Positions 15,499 through 23,743 of a DNA stretch of 62,221 nucleotides are shown piece by piece. The position numbers and the translations under genes are program-made. The number at the start of each line of letters is the position of its first letter. Positions within the stretch are counted from its first letter, which is position 1. Origin of the DNA: CAYYTU01 sp964474655 (GTDB lineage Bacteria; Chloroflexota; Anaerolineae; B4-G1); the NCBI GenBank assembly GCA_964474655.1, contig CAYYTU010000014.1:1-62221 (forward strand). Reading direction: 5' to 3'. The notes beneath the pieces are model-generated. The model saw only the letters and a list, made by a program, of their open reading frames with translations, searched no databases and was not told the origin of the DNA.

Positions 15499-16941
15499 AT
15501 GCAATACGAACCCATCATCGGCCTGGAAGTCCACGCGCAAATCCACACCCGCTCCAAGATGTTCTGCGGCTGCCCGGTTATGCCGGATACGGGCGAGCTG
15601 GAGCCGAACACCTACGTCTGCCCCGTCTGCACCGCGATGCCCGGCGTGTTGCCCGTCATCAACCGGCGCGCCGTCGAGATCGCGATGATGACCGGCCTGG
15701 CGCTCCACTGCGACATCCCACCGGTCAACCGCTTTGCCCGCAAGTCCTACTTCTACCCGGACCTCCCCAAGGGCTACCAGATCTCCCAGTACGCGCTGCC
15801 GCTGGCGGTGGATGGCTACGTCGAGATTGAGCTTGACGGCGCTAGCAAACGTGTCCGCGTCCGCCGCGCCCATCTGGAGGAGGACGCGGGCAAGCTCTAC
15901 CACGCCGACGGGCACAGCCTGGTGGATCTCAACCGCGCCGGCGTGCCGCTTTTAGAGATCGTCTCCGAGCCCGATATGCGCTCGGCCGATGAGGCGCGGG
16001 CCTACGGCGAGGCGTTGCTCGAGATCTTGGTCTACCTGGGCGTCAACGAGGGCAATATGGAGCGCGGCGAGATGCGCTTCGAGGCCAACGTCAGCGTCCG
16101 TCCGGTCGGCTCCGATGAGCTGGGCGCCCGACACGAGATCAAGAACCTCAACTCCTTCCGCGCGCTGTACGATTCGGTGATCTACGAGATCGAGCAGCAG
16201 ATCGAGACGCTGGAGGCCGGCGACGCGATTCGCCAGCAGACGATGGGCTGGGACGGAGAAACAGGCGTCACCGTTCCCCAGCGGGGCAAGGAGCAGGCCC
16301 ACGACTATCGCTACTTCCCCGAACCCGACCTGCCGCCGCTGGAGATCGGCCGCGAGTGGGTGGAGGAGCTGCGAGCGCAGCTGCCGGAGATGCCCCGGGC
16401 CAAGCGAGCTCGCTTCGTCGACGAGTACGGGCTGAGTGACTACGACGCCGACGTGCTGGTAGCGGACAAAGACATCGCCGATTACTACGAAAGCGTCGTC
16501 GCCGCCGCCGGCCTGGACCCCAAACGCGTCGCCAACTGGATCACGGGCGAGCTCTTCCGGCTGATGAAGGAGGCCGAGCGCGGCCTGGAGGCGATGCCTT
16601 CGCCCCCGGCGCTAGCCGAGCTGATCGGCCTGGTCGAGGATGCGACGATCAACCAGAGCACGGGCAAGGACGTGCTGGAGGAGATGGTCGCCAGCGGGCG
16701 CAGCGCCGGTGAGATCGTGGAGGATCGCGGCCTGGCGCAGATTTCCGATGAGGAGGCGCTGGCGAAAATCGTCAGCGACATCCTTGAGGAGAATCCCAAG
16801 CAGGTGGGGGAGTACCTCGGGGGCAAGCAACAGGTCATCGGCTGGATGATTGGTCAGGTGATGAAGGCTACCCGAGGGCAGGCCAACCCCCAGCTGGCGC
16901 GGGAATTGTTGCAAGAGAAGTTGGAGGAGAGAAGGGGCTAG
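15499..16941 (+). CDS. gatB: Asp/Glu-tRNA amidotransferase subunit B
   Basis: 480 residues from the ATG at 15499 (MQYEPIIGLEVHAQIHT, the usual GatB start); a GTG 15 bp earlier is in frame. GatB binds mischarged tRNA and activates its acyl group for amidation in the GatCAB complex. The CxC...CxxC zinc site is visible as MFCGCP and YVCPVC, with FYPDLPKGYQISQY and GVPLLEIVSEPDMRS in the catalytic cradle and a C-terminal YqeY-like tail (QVIGWMIGQVMKATRGQANP). gatA and gatC are not in the window. Because glnS is present at 60.8 kb, the complex may serve mainly Asn-tRNA here. Confidence 0.96.
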   Translation: MQYEPIIGLEVHAQIHTRSKMFCGCPVMPDTGELEPNTYVCPVCTAMPGVLPVINRRAVEIAMMTGLALHCDIPPVNRFARKSYFYPDLPKGYQISQYALPLAVDGYVEIELDGASKRVRVRRAHLEEDAGKLYHADGHSLVDLNRAGVPLLEIVSEPDMRSADEARAYGEALLEILVYLGVNEGNMERGEMRFEANVSVRPVGSDELGARHEIKNLNSFRALYDSVIYEIEQQIETLEAGDAIRQQTMGWDGETGVTVPQRGKEQAHDYRYFPEPDLPPLEIGREWVEELRAQLPEMPRAKRARFVDEYGLSDYDADVLVADKDIADYYESVVAAAGLDPKRVANWITGELFRLMKEAERGLEAMPSPPALAELIGLVEDATINQSTGKDVLEEMVASGRSAGEIVEDRGLAQISDEEALAKIVSDILEENPKQVGEYLGGKQQVIGWMIGQVMKATRGQANPQLARELLQEKLEERRG

Positions 16942-16952
16942 TTTCGATGATC

Positions 16953-17039
16953 GGGGCTAGCCCCCAATCTGTTATAAGTGGCACATCGTCGACTGGGCGC
17001 AAGTCCCAGTCAACCGGTCGGGGGCAAATGCCTCTGTTG
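16953..17039 (+). promoter_or_regulatory. Structured leader of the glutamate dehydrogenase gene
   Basis: The gatB-gdhA gap contains a perfect palindrome GGGGCTAGCCCC (16953-16964), then a 7-bp hairpin GACTGGG/CCCAGTC (16991-17011) and a nested stem, CAAC/GTTG (17011-17014 with 17036-17039) enclosing GGGGC/GCCTC around an AAAT loop. No known riboswitch consensus is matched. Confidence 0.5.
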
Positions 17040-17069
17040 GCTAATTAACACTTGATGGAGGAATAACCT

Positions 17070-18356
17070 ATGTCCGAAGATCTGAATCCCTTCGCCATCG
17101 CGCAGCAGCAGCTGGATCAGGCCGCCGAGATTATGGGCCTGGACCCGGCCACGCACGAGCTACTGCGCTGGCCGCGGCGCGAGTTGCACGTCACGCTGCC
17201 GGTGAAGATGGACGATGGTACTACGGAGGTCTTTCACGGTTTCCGTGTTCAGTATAATAGTGCCCTTGGCCCCACCAAGGGCGGGCTGCGCTTCCATCCC
17301 GACGAGACTATCGACACCGTCCGCGCCCTGGCGGCCTGGATGACATGGAAGACGGCTGTGGTCAATCTGCCGTTGGGCGGCGGCAAGGGTGGCGTCATCT
17401 GTAACCCCAGGGAGATGTCGCAGCGCGAGCTGGAGCGCTTGAGCCGCGCCTATATCCGTCAGATCGCCGGTTTCCTGGGAGAGGATGCAGACGTCCCCGC
17501 GCCCGACGTAGCCACTAACCCCCAGGTGATGTCCTGGATGTTGGACGAGTATGAGACGATTATGGGGCATCATGCTCCTGGCGTCATCACCGGCAAGCCT
17601 CTACCCCTGGGTGGGTCGGCGGGGCGTGGGCCAGCGACCGGCCTGGGCGTCGTCGTCACCATCCGCGAGGCGCTTGAGCGCCTGGGTATTGACGCCGCAG
17701 ATACGACGGTATCCGTTCAGGGCTTTGGCAACGTGGCCCAGTCGGCTGTGGAAAACTACATTGAGATGTTGGACGGTAAAGTGCTCTGCGTTTCCTGCTG
17801 GGATCATGATGACCTCACCGCCTACACCTACAAGAAAGCGGATGGGGTCGACCCTGGTTTCCTCAAGTCCATCACCGACCCTTACGGTACCATCGATAAA
17901 GAGGCTGCTCTTGAGGCTGGCTATGAGATGCTGGATGATAATGCCTGGCTGGGGATGGATGTGGACGTGCTTATCCCAGCCGCTATTGAGAACGTGATCA
18001 CCGGTGACACGGTGGGGCAGATTTCGCCGCAGGTCAAAGTCCTGGCGGAGGGAGCCAATGGCCCCACCACCCCAGAAGCAGAGGAAGGGCTGCGTGAAAA
18101 AGACATCTATGTCATTCCGGACTTTCTCTGCAACGCCGGTGGCGTGACGGTTTCCTACTTCGAACAGGTGCAGAACGCCTACGATTACTACTGGGACCTG
18201 GAGACCGTCCACGAGCGGCTGGATAAGAAGATGACTGCAGCCTTCCACGCCGTGCACGAGACGGCTCAGAAACACGAAATACACAATCGTATGGGGGCCT
18301 ACGTCGTGGCCGTGGGGCGCGTGGCCGAGGCCTGTCAGCTGCGCGGCTGGGTCTAA
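17070..18356 (+). CDS. gdhA: Glu/Leu/Phe/Val-family glutamate dehydrogenase
   Basis: 428 residues; GATGGAGGAATAACCT precedes the ATG. The enzyme interconverts glutamate and 2-oxoglutarate plus ammonium. Visible are the N-terminal substrate domain (GPTKGGLRFHPDE, the catalytic lysine in PLGGGKGGV, DVPAPDVATNPQVMSW), GGSAGRGPATGLGV, and the nucleotide-binding VQGFGNVAQSA, with ADGANGP-like AEGANGPTT and DFLCNAGGVTVSYFEQ at the end. The length fits the hexameric bacterial/archaeal class. NAD or NADP use cannot be decided. It follows a structured leader and is probably a single-gene unit. Confidence 0.95.
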   Translation: MSEDLNPFAIAQQQLDQAAEIMGLDPATHELLRWPRRELHVTLPVKMDDGTTEVFHGFRVQYNSALGPTKGGLRFHPDETIDTVRALAAWMTWKTAVVNLPLGGGKGGVICNPREMSQRELERLSRAYIRQIAGFLGEDADVPAPDVATNPQVMSWMLDEYETIMGHHAPGVITGKPLPLGGSAGRGPATGLGVVVTIREALERLGIDAADTTVSVQGFGNVAQSAVENYIEMLDGKVLCVSCWDHDDLTAYTYKKADGVDPGFLKSITDPYGTIDKEAALEAGYEMLDDNAWLGMDVDVLIPAAIENVITGDTVGQISPQVKVLAEGANGPTTPEAEEGLREKDIYVIPDFLCNAGGVTVSYFEQVQNAYDYYWDLETVHERLDKKMTAAFHAVHETAQKHEIHNRMGAYVVAVGRVAEACQLRGWV

Positions 18357-18412
18357 TCCCATACCTCATTATCGACTTCATCCTGGTGCTGAATCTATCG
18401 TAGTGTCAGGGA

Positions 18413-18461
18413 CGTAGCGCCAGAACAAAAGTTCTGGCGCTACGCTTATGCATTTGACGCG
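18413..18461 (+). repeat. Perfect hairpin with a family-B MITE-like end
   Basis: A perfect 14-bp stem (CGTAGCGCCAGAAC at 18413-18426, its complement at 18431-18444) with an AAAA loop is followed by GCTTATGCATTTGACGCG. The reverse complement reads CGCGTCAA...TAAG.CGTAGCG plus hairpin, the same order as the left end of the element at 23744-23899. With no T-run it is a poor terminator. Confidence 0.5.
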
Positions 18462-18482
18462 GTATCGTTCTTGGAGTAAGAT
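18454..18482 (+). promoter_or_regulatory. Promoter of ssb
   Basis: TTGACG (18454-18459), 17-bp spacer, TAAGAT (18477-18482); transcript start expected near 18489, ahead of AAGGAGGGC and the ATG at 18531. Confidence 0.55.
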
Positions 18483-18530
18483 AGAGGCTATCTTGTGTAA
18501 TCACCTACTTACCCACTCAAGGAGGGCATA

Positions 18531-18950
18531 ATGTACCAGAAACTCACGATTGTCGGCAACCTGGGCCGCGACCCCGAGATGCGGTATACTCCCGACGGCA
18601 CGCCGGTCACCAACTTCTCCGTCGCCACGAACCGGCGCTGGACGAACGCCGACGGCTCACAGGGCGAGGAGACGGTCTGGTTCCGCGTCACCGCCTGGCG
18701 GCGGTTGGGCGAGGTCTGCAATGAATATCTAGAAAAGGGGCGGCAAGTGCTGGTCGAAGGGCGTCTGAAGCCCGATGCGGAGACCGGCGGTCCGCGTGTC
18801 TATCAGCGCCGCGATGGCGGCTATGGCGCTTCGTTCGAGGTGACTGCGCAGACCGTCAAGTTCCTTGGTCGAGCAGGGCAAGTTGCCGCCGATGTGCCCG
18901 AGATGCCCGATCAAGCTCCCGCTGAGGATGAGGAAGAGATCCCTTTCTAA
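18531..18950 (+). CDS. ssb: Single-stranded DNA-binding protein
   Basis: 139 residues; an OB-fold (residues 1-110) beginning MYQKLTIVGNLGRDPEMRYTP, with the aromatic DNA-contact residues in ETVWFRVTAWRRLGE and YLEKGRQVLVEGRL. The acidic tip DEEEIPF is the standard SSB tail that recruits repair and replication proteins. SSB coats single-stranded DNA. AAGGAGGGC is 7 bp before the ATG. The linker is short. A strong terminator follows directly, so it is transcribed alone. Confidence 0.97.
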   Translation: MYQKLTIVGNLGRDPEMRYTPDGTPVTNFSVATNRRWTNADGSQGEETVWFRVTAWRRLGEVCNEYLEKGRQVLVEGRLKPDAETGGPRVYQRRDGGYGASFEVTAQTVKFLGRAGQVAADVPEMPDQAPAEDEEEIPF

Positions 18951-18984
18951 AGCCTGTAGCGTGAGGCAATTGATGCAACTTGGT

Positions 18985-19017
18985 GACCGCCGCTTTCATA
19001 GCGGCGGTCTGTTTTTC
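18985..19017 (+). terminator. Intrinsic terminator of ssb
   Basis: GACCGCCGCT (18985-18994), TTCAT loop, AGCGGCGGTC (19000-19009), then TGTTTTTCT. A 10-bp GC-rich stem with a T-run. Confidence 0.9.
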
Positions 19018-19065
19018 TCTAGTTAGCTGAATGTCGGATGAGGAGTGAGTGAGGAGGATTTTCCT

Positions 19066-19395
19066 ATGAGTGATGCTCAACCACGCAAAAGGCAGGTCAA
19101 CATCGAAATCCCGTCCGATCTGGGGGCCACGTACGCCAACTTTGCCATGATCACCCACTCGGCCTCGGAGATCGTGATCGACTTCGCCCGGGTGCTGCCG
19201 AAGGCCCCCAACCCCAAGGTCCACGCTCGGATCGTCACCACGCCGATGCACGCCAAAATGCTGCTCAGAGCCTTGCAGGATAATCTGCAGAAATATGAGG
19301 CGCGTTTTGGCGAGATTAACTTGCCCTCCGAGGGTGAGGCGCTGGCCCAACAGTTCTTCGGCGGCGTCCGGCCGCCCCGCTCGCCGGAAGAGTGA
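19066..19395 (+). CDS. DUF3467 protein
   Basis: 109 residues from the ATG at 19066, which has GAGGAGGAT upstream. The DUF3467 core is recognisable: VNIEIPSDLGATYANFAMITHSASEIVIDF, then PKVHARIVTTPMHAKMLLRALQDNLQKYE. The family is small, widespread in bacteria and of unknown function. It is 26 bp upstream of the translin gene and reads as the first gene of the translin/Cas4-like cluster, starting just after the ssb terminator. The C-terminal 25 residues (GGVRPPRSPEE) are likely disordered. Confidence 0.85.
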   Translation: MSDAQPRKRQVNIEIPSDLGATYANFAMITHSASEIVIDFARVLPKAPNPKVHARIVTTPMHAKMLLRALQDNLQKYEARFGEINLPSEGEALAQQFFGGVRPPRSPEE

Positions 19396-19421
19396 GGCGT
19401 CAGATTAAGATAGGAGCGACA

Positions 19422-20054
19422 ATGACGAAGCTAGAAACCATCGCTGAACGCATTCGATCCGATTTTACGGCCCGCAACGATACCCGCGACGCGGCCCTGC
19501 GCCGGTCGCGCGAGCTGATCCGATTGAGCGGCAACGCCATCCGCGCTGGTCATCGCGACGACTGGGACGATGCCCGCGATCTACTGGACGAGGCCGATGC
19601 TTTGGCCCAGCGCATGCGCGATTCACTTCAGCCCTATCCCGATCTTTGGCACGCTGGCTACACCCAGGATGCGATGAAGGAGCTGGTCGAAGCGCACGTC
19701 ACGCTGGCCCTGGTGAAAGGGAACGCGATCCCAGCGCCGGAGACGCTCGACGTGCCCTACCCTGCCTATCTGAACGGGGTCTGCGAGGCCGCCAGCGAGC
19801 TGCGGCGACGCTGTCTCGACGAGATGCGGCGTGGCGAGATGGAGGAGGCCGAGCATCTGTTGCAGACGATGGACCGCATCTACGATGTGTTGAGCACGTT
19901 CGACTTCCCCAACGCCATCACTGGCGGCCTGCGCCGACGGGTGGACCAGCTGCGGGGCGTGTTGGAGCGCACCCGCGGCGACCTGACGAATGCCTTGCGC
20001 CAGGAACGGCTGATTCGGGCCCTGCGTGAGTTCGAGGAGCGTGTGAGCGGATGA
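19422..20054 (+). CDS. Translin-family protein
   Basis: 210 residues from the ATG at 19422 (TAGGAGCGACA upstream). An all-helical protein whose features match translin: a basic N-terminal helix (RRSRELIRLSGNAIRAGH), QDAMKELVEAHVTLALVKG, ETLDVPYPAYLNGVCEAASELRR, and DFPNAITGGLRRRVDQLRGVLERTRGDL at the end. Eukaryotic translin assembles into rings that bind single-stranded RNA/DNA and, with TRAX, cuts RNA; prokaryotic homologues are little studied. I do not see the TRAX catalytic residues with certainty. Its stop overlaps the next gene by ATGA, linking it to the split nuclease. Confidence 0.85.
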   Translation: MTKLETIAERIRSDFTARNDTRDAALRRSRELIRLSGNAIRAGHRDDWDDARDLLDEADALAQRMRDSLQPYPDLWHAGYTQDAMKELVEAHVTLALVKGNAIPAPETLDVPYPAYLNGVCEAASELRRRCLDEMRRGEMEEAEHLLQTMDRIYDVLSTFDFPNAITGGLRRRVDQLRGVLERTRGDLTNALRQERLIRALREFEERVSG

Positions 20055-20290
20055 GTGAGCGCGTGATCAGCGCCAGCGAGATCGGGCAGTACTCCTACTG
20101 CGCTCGAGCCTGGTGGTTGGGCAGTGTGGAGGAGTTGCCTTCGTCCCATCGGGAGGCGATGGAGGCGGGAGAGGCGGCCCATCGACGTCACGGTCGCCGG
20201 GTAAAGGTCTCGTTGGTGCTGAAACGCCTGGCCTATGGCATGTTAGTGCTGGCGGTGGTACTGATCGTGGTTATGGTAATGCTTCGATGA
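20051..20290 (+). CDS. N-terminal half of a split Cas4-like protein, membrane-anchored
   Basis: 79 residues. ISASEIGQYSYCARAWWLG resembles the first motif of Cas4/RecB-type nucleases, where the cysteine (C17) binds the Fe-S cluster. HRRHGRRVKV follows, then one transmembrane helix (about residues 57-78, GMLVLAVVLIVVMVML). The positive charges before the helix place this half in the cytoplasm. The start overlaps the translin stop and the stop overlaps the next start, both as ATGA. On its own it lacks all PD-(D/E)XK catalytic residues; these are in the next protein. Confidence 0.75.
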   Translation: MSERVISASEIGQYSYCARAWWLGSVEELPSSHREAMEAGEAAHRRHGRRVKVSLVLKRLAYGMLVLAVVLIVVMVMLR

Positions 20291-20802
20291 TCGCGTTCAT
20301 CATCGTCGGCCTGCTGGCGCTGGGCTTCTTTCTCTTGTGGCTGTCGCGGCGCGGGCGTCAACGCAGCGGCGTGCCAGAGGGCCGCTTGATCTACACCGAT
20401 ACCGGTGGTTGGCGGCGGCCGGAGCGCCCACTCTTTTCACCCCGGTATCGCCTTACCGGCAAGCCCGACTATCTGGTCGAGGAGGGCGAAGCGGTCGTGC
20501 CGGTCGAGGTCAAGTCGGGCCGCGCCCCGGCACAGCCCTACGATTCGCACGTGCTTCAGCTGGCGGCCTATTGCTTGTTGGTCGAGGATCATTATGGGCG
20601 ACGACCAGCGCGGGGGATCATCAAGTACGCCGATCGGACCTTCGGGGTCGATTACACCCCGGCGCTGGAGGAGGCGCTGCAAGTGACGATGGATCGGATG
20701 CGGGACGACCTGGCGGCGGGCGGGGCGACGCGCAGCCACGACGAGTCCCGTCGCTGCCGGGCGTGTGGACACCGCCAGCATTGCGATCAACGCTTGGCGT
20801 GA
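20287..20802 (+). CDS. C-terminal half of a split Cas4-like nuclease, membrane-anchored
   Basis: 171 residues from the ATG at 20287. Residues 2-19 form a transmembrane helix, followed by SRRGRQR, so the rest is cytoplasmic. The PD-(D/E)XK nuclease motifs are GKPDYL (D61), VPVEVKSG (E74, K76) and QLAAY (Q91, Y95). The C-terminus has CRACGHRQHC (C157-x2-C160-x5-C166), the spacing of the last three cluster cysteines of Cas4. Combined with C17 of the upstream protein, a full Cas4 site is restored. No cas1, cas2 or CRISPR array is in the window. It ends 10 bp from the convergent fdhD. Confidence 0.85.
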   Translation: MIAFIIVGLLALGFFLLWLSRRGRQRSGVPEGRLIYTDTGGWRRPERPLFSPRYRLTGKPDYLVEEGEAVVPVEVKSGRAPAQPYDSHVLQLAAYCLLVEDHYGRRPARGIIKYADRTFGVDYTPALEEALQVTMDRMRDDLAAGGATRSHDESRRCRACGHRQHCDQRLA

Positions 20803-20812
20803 TGAACGCGCG

Positions 20813-21592
20813 TTACGATTCTGCTAAGATGCGCTCTTCGGCGGAATAGACACGGAAGCTGCGCCGCCGCGTGTAGCCGATCAGCGTGATGCCCCAGTTT
20901 CGCGCCAGCTGGATCGAGAGCGAGGTCGGGGAGGTGCGTGAGACCACGATCGGTATCTTCATATGCGCCGCTTTGCTGACCATCTCCGCGCTGATGCGCC
21001 CGCTGGTCAGGAGGATGTGATCCTCCGTGGGCTGGCCCTTGCGGAGGCAGGCTCCGGTGATCTTATCAAGCGTGTTGTGCCGCCCAACGTCCTCCGCCAT
21101 ACAGACGATCTCCTCCTCCAGCGAGGCCAGCGCCGCCGTGTGAACCCCGCCAGCGCGCCGATAGAGCTTGGCCTGGTCGGATAGATCTTCCATCAGCGTC
21201 GTCAGCTGTTCCGCAGGGATGCGCAGGCGCGATTCGATCACGTGCTCGACGTCGCTCAGGTCCTCAAAGGTGGTGCCACCGGAGCAGCCAGAGGTGATGG
21301 CGCGCAGCTCGGGAATCTCGACGCTGTGTGCCAACCAGATGTCCGGGTTATCCCCATCGCCGCACCAGCCGATCTCCGCCACGTCGTCCAGCCCCTCAAT
21401 CAGCCCCTCGTTGAACAGGAAGCCCAACGCCAAATCCTCGATGCGCGTTGGCGTGCACATCAGCCGGACCAGCGCCTGGCCGTTCACGTAGAGGATGATG
21501 ACCGTTTCCTTCGGCACCACGCCGCGGACGGTTCGGCTTTCGTTGTCGTAGAAGCCGATATATTTGAGCTTTTGGGAGCCAGCGTCAGTCAC
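20813..21592 (-). CDS. fdhD: Formate dehydrogenase accessory sulfurtransferase
   Basis: 259 residues, GTG start. FdhD passes sulfur to the Mo/W-bisPGD cofactor of formate dehydrogenase. Motifs: LCTPTRIEDLALGFLFNEGLI-like MCTPTRIEDLALGF, TSGCSGGTTF carrying a single active cysteine (the E. coli protein has CxxC), GGVHTAAL, EDVGRHNTLDKITG and TSGRISAEMV. The single-Cys form occurs in other non-proteobacterial FdhDs. The first 8 nt overlap the end of transketolase, so both are probably co-transcribed. No formate dehydrogenase gene is in the window. Confidence 0.95.
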   Translation of the reverse strand: MTDAGSQKLKYIGFYDNESRTVRGVVPKETVIILYVNGQALVRLMCTPTRIEDLALGFLFNEGLIEGLDDVAEIGWCGDGDNPDIWLAHSVEIPELRAITSGCSGGTTFEDLSDVEHVIESRLRIPAEQLTTLMEDLSDQAKLYRRAGGVHTAALASLEEEIVCMAEDVGRHNTLDKITGACLRKGQPTEDHILLTSGRISAEMVSKAAHMKIPIVVSRTSPTSLSIQLARNWGITLIGYTRRRSFRVYSAEERILAES

Positions 21593-23597
21593 GTTGATCC
21601 CCTTTCAGTAGCTCGCGAGCCCGGTCGGCGATGTTCTCGGCGGTGAAGCCGAACGCTTCCATCAGGTCGCGATAGGGCGCGGAGGCCCCAAAGTGGTTGA
21701 GACCCATCACGGTGCCATCTGTGCCCACGTACCGCTCCCAGCCCAGGGGAACGGCGGCTTCGATGGCCAGGTGTGCCTTGACCTTGGGCAGGAAAACCGT
21801 GGCCTGGTACGACGCCGGTTGGACGTCGAAGCGCTTCCAGCAGGGCATACTGACCACGCGTACGCCGATGCCCTCTTTCGCTAACATATCCCGCGCCTCC
21901 AGCGCCAGGTGAACCTCGGAGCCGGTAGCGACCAGTACGACGTCGGGCTGTCCCGAACTATCGACCAGCGTGTAGCCGCCGCGGGCGACGGTCTCAGCTG
22001 GATCGCGTCGCGTCTCGAAGAGCACTGGCAAGGACTGGCGGGTGAGTACCAGCCCGGTGGGCCCGTCTCGTCTCTCCAGCGCTATACGCCAGGCGGCCGC
22101 CGTCTCGTTGGCGTCGGCCGGGCGTATGATCTCCAGATTGGGGATGGCCCGCAGCGCGGGCAAGTGCTCGATCGGCTGGTGGGTGGGTCCGTCCTCACCG
22201 ATCCAGACCGAGTCGTGGGTCCAGACGTAGACGATGGGCAGCTCCATCATCGCTGCCAGCCGGATCGGCGGGCGCATATAGTCGGAGAAGACGAGGAACG
22301 TGCCGCCGTAGGTGAGCAATCCGCCATGCAGGGCCATTCCGTTGAGGATGGCGCCCATCGCGTGTTCTCGGACGCCGAAGTGGAAGTTGCGCCCTGCGGG
22401 CGTTTCGCGCTGGAAGATCTCGTAGTCCTTGAGCATCGTCTTGTTGGAAGGCGCCAGGTCGGCCGAGCCGCCGACGAGCGTCGGCAGCTTATGAGCGATG
22501 GCGTTGAGGGCAGCGCCGGAGGCCTTGCGCGTCGCCATCGGGCCGTCCTCGGAAGAGAACATCGGCAGGTCCTCCGCCCAGTCGGTCGGCAGCTCGCCGG
22601 CCCACATTCTTTTCAGGAGGGCGGCTTCCTCGGGGTAGGTTTCCGCGTAACGGTCGAACATCGCTTGCCAATCGGCCTGAGCTTGGCGGCCCTGATCTAC
22701 CGCTTGCCGGAAGACAGCGCGGGCTTCATCCGGAATGTGGAACGTGACGTCGACCGGCCATCCCAGTGCCTCTTTGGTCTTGCGCACCTCCTCTTCGCCC
22801 AGGGGCGCGCCGTGGGCGCTGGCTGAATCCTGCTTGTTGGGGCTGCCGTGGGCGATGTGAGAGTGGCAGATGATCAGCGCGGGCCGCTTGGTCTCCGCCT
22901 GGGCGGCGCGAATGGCCTCTTCGATGGCGTCGGTGTCGTGTGCATCGACGTCCTGGACGTACCAGTCGTAGGCTCGGAACCGTTGGGCTACGTCCTCGGT
23001 GAAGGTCAAATCTGTTGAGCCTTCGATGGAGATATCGTTGTCATCGTAGAGGTAGATCAGTTTCCCTAGCCCCAGGTGCCCGGCCAGCGAGGCGGCCTCG
23101 TGGCTGATGCCCTCCATCAAGTCGCCGTCGGAGACGATGGCGTAGGTGTGGTGATCAATGATGGGGAAGTCTGGGCGGTTAAAGGTGGCGCTCAGGAAAC
23201 GCTCGGCGATGGCCATCCCGATCCCGTTGCCGAAGCCCTGTCCCAGCGGGCCGGTGGTCGTCTCGACGCCGGGGGTGAGACCATACTCGGGGTGGCCCGG
23301 TGTGCGGCTGTCCAGCTGGCGGAAGTTTTTCAGCTCCTCCAACGTTAGATCATAGCCGGTGAGATGGAGCAAGCTGTAGAGCAAAATTGAGCCGTGCCCG
23401 GCCGAAAGCACGAAGCGATCTCGGTCGGGCCAGCTGGGATCCTTGGGGTTGTGTTTGAAGAAACGGGTCCACAAGATGTATGCTGCATCCGCCATCCCCA
23501 TCGGCATCCCTGGATGTCCAGAGTCGGCTTGCTGCACGGCATCCATCGCCAGGGTGCGGAGGGTGTCGATACAGAGTTGATCGAGGTTGCTGGTCAT
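21585..23597 (-). CDS. tkt: Transketolase
   Basis: 670 residues, complete. It transfers two-carbon units in the pentose phosphate pathway using thiamine diphosphate. QADSGHPGMPMG carries the N-terminal catalytic His; SDGDLMEGISHEAASLAG is the TPP/Mg motif; HDSVWIGEDGPTHQPIEHL is the central signature, and the C-terminal domain ends with GLNHFGASAPYRDLMEAFGF. CAAGGAGTAAACG precedes the ATG. The promoter lies at 23712-23740, next to a repeat element. Confidence 0.97.
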   Translation of the reverse strand: MTSNLDQLCIDTLRTLAMDAVQQADSGHPGMPMGMADAAYILWTRFFKHNPKDPSWPDRDRFVLSAGHGSILLYSLLHLTGYDLTLEELKNFRQLDSRTPGHPEYGLTPGVETTTGPLGQGFGNGIGMAIAERFLSATFNRPDFPIIDHHTYAIVSDGDLMEGISHEAASLAGHLGLGKLIYLYDDNDISIEGSTDLTFTEDVAQRFRAYDWYVQDVDAHDTDAIEEAIRAAQAETKRPALIICHSHIAHGSPNKQDSASAHGAPLGEEEVRKTKEALGWPVDVTFHIPDEARAVFRQAVDQGRQAQADWQAMFDRYAETYPEEAALLKRMWAGELPTDWAEDLPMFSSEDGPMATRKASGAALNAIAHKLPTLVGGSADLAPSNKTMLKDYEIFQRETPAGRNFHFGVREHAMGAILNGMALHGGLLTYGGTFLVFSDYMRPPIRLAAMMELPIVYVWTHDSVWIGEDGPTHQPIEHLPALRAIPNLEIIRPADANETAAAWRIALERRDGPTGLVLTRQSLPVLFETRRDPAETVARGGYTLVDSSGQPDVVLVATGSEVHLALEARDMLAKEGIGVRVVSMPCWKRFDVQPASYQATVFLPKVKAHLAIEAAVPLGWERYVGTDGTVMGLNHFGASAPYRDLMEAFGFTAENIADRARELLKGDQRD

Positions 23598-23711
23598 CGT
23601 TTACTCCTTGCTTCTTGTTGGGCGTCTCTCACGGATTAGACGGCGAATAGGCTGTCCAGACGGGGTGTCCCATCCGACGTGAGTGGTCTGATGCTCGGAT
23701 CAGGACATTCC

Positions 23712-23740
23712 ATTGTAACTTACAACAGGCGCCCTGGCAA
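23712..23740 (-). promoter_or_regulatory. Promoter of tkt-fdhD
   Basis: On the minus strand TTGCCA (23740-23735), 17-bp spacer, TACAAT (23717-23712). The -35 overlaps the direct repeat that flanks the element at 23744-23899. Confidence 0.65.
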
Positions 23741-23743
23741 GAG

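Noticed and set aside
18413..18444. The perfect hairpin after gdhA as an intrinsic terminator
   Set aside because: No T-run follows on either strand; it fits better as a relic of the repeat family at 23.7 kb.
20051..20802. Cas4-like genes as a sign of a CRISPR-Cas locus
   Set aside because: No cas1, cas2, effector gene or repeat-spacer array anywhere in the window; Cas4-like nucleases also occur outside CRISPR.
21909..22826. A 305-codon plus-strand frame opposite transketolase
   Set aside because: Shadow of the tkt frame, with no recognisable domain.
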